Below are positions 58,104 to 64,000 of a DNA stretch of 64,000 bases, one piece after another. The notes under the pieces were generated by a model. It was not told where the DNA came from. It was given only the letters and a program-made list of their open reading frames with translations, and did no database searches. The stretch is taken from NCBI GenBank assembly GCA_022575985.1, contig JAKSXM010000263.1:5808001-5872000 (forward strand), read 5' to 3'. This stretch comes from Anagrus nilaparvatae. Lineage: Eukaryota > Arthropoda > Insecta > Hymenoptera > Mymaridae. Made by a program: the position numbers and the translations under genes. Each line of letters starts with the position of its first letter. Within the stretch, counting starts at the first letter, position 1.

Positions 58104-58810
58104 ATGTGCAGATCAAAAGAAACAAAGAAGCTTGGCTACTGTGGTTTCATAAACCACCCAGACCACTTTTACATCGTTCAACATATTGATCTGTTTTTGC
58201 CTAAAGTAAGTAAAAAGGTTAATTTGTATTAGTTTCTTTTTTTTTTGTAATAATTAATTTACTTTAATAATTTTCTTTTCTTATTATTTTTCTAAATTTT
58301 GTTTTTCAGATTCATGCTGCTCTAAAAAGTAGCTGTGGGGATGATGACAGTAATCATCCGTTTTGGAACTTATCGAGGGACGCCCGGCGGATTGTAAGTT
58401 TAAATTTATTATTTATTATTTTTTATTATCTAAAAAACAATTTATTTAATTTATATTATTTGTCTACGGATAGAGTTTTAAAATATAATAATTAAAAAAA
58501 ATATTAATTCGTTTTGTTTCAGTGTCAGCTCGTTGTTAATGAAATTAGCTGGAAACGGATACACCAGCAGTCGGCCGACCTTATATCCGCTCCTGGGGAG
58601 GAAGGGGAGGATGAGGTCAGGCGGCTATCAAGACGACGGCTTCACTTGGACCGTCTTTTTGGGGAGGAGGAGTATCCCCGGGACTGGTTGTCCCAACGAC
58701 TCTTTCTAGGTAGATTATTTTATCAACCAGAGCCAGGGTTGTTCAGGTTTCTTGCACCTGTGGAACATTGGGGCTCTCCTCCACCAAAAAGGCGTTGTTT
58801 GGAGTTGTAG
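58104..58810 (+). CDS. Antisense three-exon gene inside the retrovirus leader, 157 residues, unknown
   Basis: Exons 58104-58205 (34 codons), 58310-58393 (28 codons) and 58523-58810 (95 codons plus TAG) lie on the strand opposite to gag-pol. Introns of 104 and 129 bp both have gtaagt donors and ttttcag- or tttcag-type acceptors, and both are phase 0. The protein starts MCRSKETKKLGYCGF, has HPDHFYIVQHIDLFLP in exon 1 and HPFWNLSRDARRI in exon 2. Exon 3 is rich in Arg, Glu and Leu (RRLSRRRLHLDRLF) and ends PPPKRRCLEL, which could be a nuclear localisation signal. Exon 3 has above 50 percent GC by eye, unlike its surroundings. AT-rich, TATA-like sequence lies at about 57930-57960. I do not recognise a family. 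Confidence 0.72.
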
Positions 58811-59553
58811 TAAAAAGAAAATATTAAAAAAAAAATGTTATATGTATGTGTTTGTAATTGTTGTATATTGATTAAAAAAAGTGTAAATATGGGAAAAAAA
58901 AATTTCTTTTTTTTTTTTTATGGGGGTTTAAAGAATATATTTGTTTAAAAAGAATTACTGTTTATTTACTTTGATTTATTCCTTATTATTTTATTCCTTT
59001 TCCTTAAATAAAAAAAGGTCAAAAAGAAGAAGGAGAAAAAAAAAAAATTGTTTACATTAAATTTAAATTTGCAACATTGCAAATTAAAGAGAAAAAAAAA
59101 TTTGTTATTATAATGAGTAAATAAATTAAATAATAATAAAAAAAAATAATATTAGATTAAATAATAAAATAATTATTTATATATAATGTTTAAAAGGAAT
59201 GCTAAATTTGTATATATAAAACATGTTATATGTAAAATTTTGTACGAATGTAGGGGAAAAATTGTTTTATTTGGGGGTGATATAATATATTTGTTATAAT
59301 GAAAAGAATTAATGTCTATTTATTTTGTCTTTTATTGTTTTATTCCTTTTCCTTAGATAGAAAAAAAAGGTGAATCGAAAGAAGGTAAAATTTGCTGAGT
59401 AAGTAAATAGAATAGAGTAAGTAGATAAGAAAAGGTTGCGTAATATTTATCTTTAGTGAAAAAAAAATTTGATTTCTGGCTGTTATTAAAAAAAGATTTT
59501 AGTTCGATTCAAATTTTCTAGTATAGAATATAGAAAATCGGTATAGGAACCAA
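58811..59553. other. Rest of the Gypsy leader, with an old direct duplication
   Basis: 58828-59045 and 59195-59400 share a series of words in the same order (atgttatatgta, atatatttgtt, aaaagaatta, tattccttttccttaaata or tattccttttccttagata). This suggests a duplication of about 360 bp. An AATAAA-type signal at about 59005 could end the antisense transcript. Confidence 0.5.
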
Positions 59554-60175
59554 TGTTATGTTTATCATAACGTAAAATAAATAATAAGTATTATAAAAAT
59601 AATGAATGAACATTCATAAGTAAAAATGAAGTAATCTTATAGTATTGTATTATAAGCATATTATTATTATTATTATAAAGTGTATGAACTCTATAAGACT
59701 GCTGACGAATGAATTTTAATATAAAGATATGATGTACTTACTCATGGCTTGTCTGGACGGTAGGAGACCTTGAAATGAATAACACACAGATTTTATAAAG
59801 ACTGAATTTATTAACGATTAAAGGTACACGTCGTCGCGAGATTTTATCTTGACTGACTGTCGTCTTACAATTTTTATGTTCTTATATACTAATGATTCTT
59901 TATTTAAGTTATTTTAAATATTCAAAATATAAATATTATTATTTGTTAATTCCTTAATTATTACTTAATTTTATGTTATAGTTTACGTAATAGTAAACTA
60001 TATTTTCCTAATTTTATGTTATTATTTCTTAATCTAAAACATTTCCTATTTGATTAATAAGCTTAAATAGTATTTACATGTTTTATTTATAAATCTTATC
60101 TTAGGTAATTGTTTATTATTTATTATTAATTGTTTATAAATTATTATTAATTATTTTGTTAGTTATTGCATAACA
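59554..60175 (-). repeat. Gypsy 5' LTR (622 bp)
   Basis: Starts TGTTATG and ends GCATAACA on the + strand; it drives - strand transcription. Confidence 0.95.
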
Positions 60176-60179
60176 GCAT

Positions 60180-62104
60180 ATTATTCATATAAGTGATGTT
60201 ATTAGATAAAATATAAGTATAGGGTAGAAGTAGGAAATATTTAGATATTTTAAGTAACAAATTTTTTTTAAATTCTTAGTTTATGACAGTTTCATAAAAT
60301 TTTGAGATCCGGATCAAAATTTTATACTATAAAGTAATAATTCTTGGTACACATAAAGTACTATTATTACTCACTTATGTTTAAGTATAAGCGTAGATAA
60401 AATTTATTTTTTAAGTTAGATGTTAGTCAATAAAAAAATAAGGGATTTATAGCTGGGTAGAAATTTCTTTACAAGAAATGCAATTTAAATTTTATTTAAA
60501 ATATTTTATTACTATTTTTTTTTACATATATTGAGACGGTATGATAGGAACCCCGCCGATAAATAATTTAAGTGATGAATATTTTTTTATTATTATTATA
60601 CCCTTTCATTACCTAACCCAAACTTACATTTATTTAAAAAATTACGTACCGTCTCAATATACTTTTATAAAATTTACTTAAACACCATCCCTCGAGATCT
60701 GGAACGTAATAAAAATCCCTACCTTTAGAATACTTAAATTAAACCTGCAAGTTAAAGTTCCAAAATCTTCAGGTGGGTTTTACGGTTAAATAGCAAATTC
60801 TTTACCAAACTTTTCGTTTTAACTATTTCTAAATCTGACAAAAAAATTTTAAAATATTTTACTCACTGAACAACAAATCTTTTTTTTTTTGTTTTTTTTT
60901 TTAAATTGTTTTCATAAATTCTCACTAAAAAATTCCAAATTATAAGTTTACGGTAATGAATTACGGAACTTATCAAGAACTTTTAAAAATTTATTTTTTA
61001 ATTAAAACACTTAAGAAGCCCTGTATTCAGCCCGATGGAACATATAACTAACAAATATTCAAGTAAATTAAACCTAAACGTAAAAACCTTGGAACACTAA
61101 TTTCTCATACACATAGATTTTATTTTGCACTAAACTCTTTCACTTTAGCTTTTTACATATTAAACACTCAAGTACACTAAATGAACAGCAAAACTCAATT
61201 CTCTTTTTGGAAATCAGCGGAACAAAATCATTGTACTTCAACTTAGTACACTCAATTCACAGACTTATTTCTTGAAAAAAATGTAAAAATAAAATATATA
61301 AATTATATATTATATATATAATTATATATATAATTATTATATATATATACATATAATTATATATATAATTATTATATATATATATATATAATTATTATTA
61401 TTATATAAATAGAATATATAAAATAAATAAATTATAATAACTAATATATATTTAAAACAAGATTTTAAAATGCTAGATTACCTGAATAATACTGGAAGTT
61501 GTTGTCACCAGGCTGAGCAAGCAGGCTCTGAATACCTTTTAATGGTTTAAAACTGAAATAAAAAGCTGAAAATAAGTTCATAACTACATATTAAAGAATA
61601 TTAGACGTTTTAATTAAATAAATCTTACCTAATTTAATTTTCCACCCCGCAATTCTTAAGATTTGTTATTGCCTGGTACACGCTCCGATTCCAGTATACA
61701 GCATTCAAACCCCAGATTTGGATATAAGAAAAATAAGTATTAGTATAAAGTAAAAATAAAACAAAAAAAAATAGTTATTAAATTAAAATAGAACATAATT
61801 GCTTACCTTATTTAGCTTTTACAAACCATTAGTGGATAGCAAAAACAACAAATTGGAATAATTATTTTTAGTTATTTTTGTAATTTTTCTTCTTTTTAAT
61901 TTTAAAATTTAGAATTAAATTAATTAAAAATAGTAATAAATTAATTGTAAATAATAAATTTTTAATTAAAAATATAACGATAAACAAACTCACGTTAAGA
62001 TTGTCAACACAAACTAGTTAAAAGTTAAAATTTTCTATGCACGACAAAAAAAATATTATAATAAAGTTTGACGTTTTTTTTCTTGAAAATTATAATATTA
62101 ATAA
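60180..62104. other. AT-rich flank with one small MITE and an AT microsatellite
   Basis: 60527-60661 is a 135-bp element with inverted ends tatattgagacggta. 61290-61440 is an (AT)n-type microsatellite with attatt interruptions. No gene was identified in the rest. Confidence 0.5.
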
Positions 62105-62364
62105 TTATTTTTGAAACAATCGTCGGCTAACGTTTCTCCTTGCGCCAAAATTTTCTGCAGTTTCTGAACCTGGTAATGGTGCCGGTGGACTTTCTGCTTC
62201 AACTTCTGGTTGAATGGCGTTTTGCTCTTCAATTGCTCTCGCTTGGGCCAACTTCTTTTTACCTGTATTTTGACATTTATTCTTAATAATGTCAAAAGCA
62301 TCACACATATTCTCTAATGCTTTATCCTCAATATGATGGTATTTATGCCACTGATAGTAAACCC
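62105..62364 (-). CDS. Possible last exon of the BEN-like gene
   Basis: An open frame after an acceptor-like tttttag at about 62365-62371 encodes VYYQWHKYHHIEDKALENMC, a Lys-rich stretch and a Pro/Glu-rich end (ESPPAPLPGSETAE), stopping at 62105. The amino-acid style fits the upstream exons, but I could not find a donor in the preceding exon with matching phase, so the join is unproven. Confidence 0.4.
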
Positions 62365-62440
62365 CTAAAAAATTATTCATTTAAGTTAAAAATAATGTTT
62401 TTAATTTTTCAAATTTAAGGTTTAGTTTTTTTAGTAATCT

Positions 62441-62653
62441 TTACTTTAAAAAAAGGCAATCGAGCTTCCTTTGCGGAATCGGTTTAATTTGACGATTTAC
62501 AGTTGCTTTTCTGGGATCCAGTCTGTATTTTACAATCTTTTGACCAAAAAACATGTCTATCAATCCGCATACGAAAAGCCGGCCTGATTGCTTCTTTTTG
62601 TAAAATTTTCGGAAAATCTGGGTGTCAATGAAAGTCCTTCGTCCAAGAAAAAT
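62441..62653 (-). CDS. BEN-like domain exon of a partial host-like gene
   Basis: The exon begins after acceptor ttttcag (62654-62660 on the - strand) and continues exon 62730-63278 in phase 0. It encodes IFLGRRTFIDTQIFRKFYKK followed by SGRLFVCGLIDMFFGQ and PIPQRKLDCLF. The pattern of hydrophobic residues resembles BEN domains, which bind DNA or chromatin partners. The frame reaches TAA at 62441; a GTAAAG donor overlaps that stop, so it may be the last exon or may splice on. The assignment is tentative. Confidence 0.45.
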   Translation of the reverse strand: MFLGRRTFIDTQIFRKFYKKKQSGRLFVCGLIDMFFGQKIVKYRLDPRKATVNRQIKPIPQRKLDCLFLK

Positions 62654-62729
62654 CTGAAAAGTAATTAAGAGCAAAAAGCTTTGAATGCATTCTTTTTAAA
62701 TAAAAAGCCAGCAGATAAAATAAACTTAC

Positions 62730-63278
62730 TTTTCCATTTTCTTCAGAAAATCTTAGCCTAGCCTCTCGTTCATTATTTTTTGGCGGTGATTCTGGCAAAT
62801 TTTGACACCTCATACAGAAATCTTGTCTACTAAATTTTTTCCTCGGAGGATAATCGTTCATCCGGCAAATATACGGAAAGCGAAGATTTGGTCCCGTAAC
62901 TTCTGGAGTACCCTGTTGCTCTACAATTACTTCTTCTTCGCTGGATTCAGAATTTTGCTCAATTTCTTCCTGAGCTCGTAATGGGTTATTACTGGAATCA
63001 ATTCGTTGCTGATTGTCTGTTAAAACAGAATTATCTCCGGGCTCCTGACCTTGTGTATCAGAACGCAAAGAAACTATAATTGGTGTTTCACTCGTACTTT
63101 CTTGTTCTTGTGCATCACCTGATAAGCCAGAAGTTGATGGAATAGAAGGATGATGGTATGTAATCCTATTGGGATTTTTCAGCCGCTGAGACAATAATAA
63201 ATTGTTCTCCATAATTTCATCCACAGTTTCAACAACTTTTTTTTTTGTCGTTCCAGAATTTACTTTCTTTTTTCTTTT
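62730..63278 (-). CDS. N-terminal or internal exon of the BEN-like gene
   Basis: The frame is open from an acceptor-like tttttttaag (exon start 63278) to donor gtaagt at 62729. It encodes a basic start (KRKKKVNSGTTKKK), a long Ser/Glu/Gln-rich disordered part, then a small Cys-containing segment (FPYICRMNDYPPRKK, FCMRCQNLPESPP). The first ATG in frame is at about 63212; an apparent start at 63224 is GTG. Earlier exons probably lie beyond 64000 or in the AT-rich DNA to its left, where I found none. Confidence 0.5.
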
Positions 63279-63289
63279 CTTAAAAAAAT

Positions 63290-64000
63290 ATAATTATTAT
63301 ATTATAATAATAGACATTTTTATCCAAAACAATAATTATTTTGTTTACATTTTAAAAAATTTATGAAAAAAAAAATGAAGAAAAAAAGAATGATTTTATG
63401 GATACTCAATTTACGGAACATGAAATTGACAAAAATACATAAAAGTTAATTTAAATTAAACTTTAAAAAAATATCCTCAGGTTTTTTTTTATTTAAAAAA
63501 AAAAACTGTAATTATTTTGAGATATTGACCTCAGAAGTTGGCGGCCGAAAACGCAAAAAAATTTCATAAAATCATTTTATTTCAGAGAAATTTTAAAAAT
63601 ACAAATTAGGACTAATTAACCACAAAAACAAGATTTTATTTGAAGTCGGCTGTCCTAAGTATGAACTAAATTAAAAAAGAAAAAGCTAAATGAATGTTTA
63701 AAAATATTCATATTCATATATTTTACTCGTTAGAGAATTTTTGTTGTTGATTTTTTTATGTTGTAGACAGCCGACATAATGTTTTGAGAAAAAAAAAGTT
63801 CAAAAATTTAAGCATCAGATTCAAGATATAGAGTAAAAATCATATTTTCAGATCTAATACTTTTATAGAATTAAATGAGGTACTTGTTACAGCAAAAATA
63901 AAAATATTCATTTTTTTATATTCTTATTTTTTTTTAATTTTGAGAAAAAAATGTTTTAAAAATTTAGTTTCAGATCCTAAAAATTGACTTTAAAGGATAT
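63290..64000. other. AT-rich sequence, nothing recognised
   Basis: No ORF, repeat or splice pattern that I can support. It is likely the intron or 5' flank of the - strand gene. Confidence 0.4.

Larger units (their letters stand above)
47870..60179 (-). mobile_element. Ty3/Gypsy endogenous retrovirus with env and an antisense gene
   Basis: The element is 47874-60175 (12.3 kb) on the - strand. LTRs of 620 and 622 bp differ, as far as I can see, by a 2-bp indel. The 4-bp target duplication GCAT is at 47870-47873 and 60176-60179. The order on the element strand is 5' LTR, leader (1.7 kb, with an antisense spliced gene), gag, protease ORF, pol, env, 3' LTR. A purine tract AGGGGTGGAGA lies at the 3' LTR. 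The leader next to the 5' LTR reads TTGGTTCC; I could not assign a primer tRNA. gag, protease ORF and pol are open; env is in two pieces. Confidence 0.95.

Noticed and set aside
57998..58189. 63-codon ORF on + in the retrovirus leader
   Set aside because: The spliced gene uses another frame from the ATG at 58104; this frame has no continuation after the donor.
58514..58810. 98-codon ORF starting MFQCQL
   Set aside because: Its first residues lie in the intron acceptor; exon 3 starts at 58523 and is joined to exons 1 and 2.
59505..59553. Primer-binding site for the Gypsy element
   Set aside because: The leader begins TTGGTTCC, but I could not match it to a tRNA 3' end with confidence.
63224..63224. 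Apparent start of the BEN-like gene at 63224
   Set aside because: It is a GTG in an exon that stays open to an acceptor-like site at 63278.

Overview
The window is about 64 kb of very AT-rich eukaryotic DNA, most likely from an insect. The evidence is an arthropod-type PRMT1 gene with GT-AG introns and a very dense load of insect-style transposable elements: Copia, a Ty3/Gypsy element with env, R1-like LINEs, Penelope-like elements, and piggyBac- and mariner-type MITEs. The low GC, the PRMT1 sequence and the element mix would fit a parasitoid wasp, but that is only inference.

Host genes. PRMT1 (protein arginine methyltransferase 1) is on the + strand in three exons at 25-93, 428-1129 and 37589-37972. 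Its second intron, 1130-37588 (about 36.5 kb), holds more than half of the window's elements. A second, partial host-like gene lies on the - strand at about 62105-63278. It has a K-rich, S/E-rich region followed by a possible BEN-like domain, and its 5' end is probably outside the window.

Intron contents, left to right. A duplicated repeat unit carries a 1-kb fold-back element (2221-3227), and an empty copy of its target is at about 4250. Next come a tRNA-Ala-like sequence, a pogo/Tigger remnant and a TTAA-flanked MITE. A complete Copia element (7709-15903, - strand, matching LTRs, 5-bp target duplication) has one gag-pol frame broken by three different stop codons. A long-inverted-repeat element (about 15912-22246) contains nested MITEs, a fold-back and a piggyBac fragment. 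Two Penelope-like remnants follow, one split by a tRNA-bearing MITE. A decayed R1-like LINE occupies about 27150-30149. Further on are a perfect 54-bp hairpin, a tRNA-Thr-like sequence, more MITEs, and a second long-inverted-repeat element (33969-37472) with two nested insertions.

Downstream of PRMT1 are a minisatellite (40660-41400), a young 5'-truncated copy of the same R1-like LINE family (41729-43718, - strand, 19-bp target duplication), an old LINE ORF1-like remnant, a 66-bp tandem repeat, and a 12.3-kb Ty3/Gypsy endogenous retrovirus (47874-60175, - strand, 620-bp LTRs, GCAT target duplication). The retrovirus encodes gag, a protease ORF with a long repeat-bearing tail, pol, and a two-piece glycoprotein (env).

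The most unusual object is inside that retrovirus. Between its 5' LTR and gag, on the opposite strand, is a three-exon gene (58104-58810) with two clean GT-AG introns, all in phase 0. It encodes a 157-residue protein ending in a PPPKRRC-type basic motif. Its last exon is much more GC-rich than the rest of the element. I do not recognise the protein. An antisense gene keeps its introns through the element's RNA stage, so this may be a captured or accessory antisense gene of the retrovirus.
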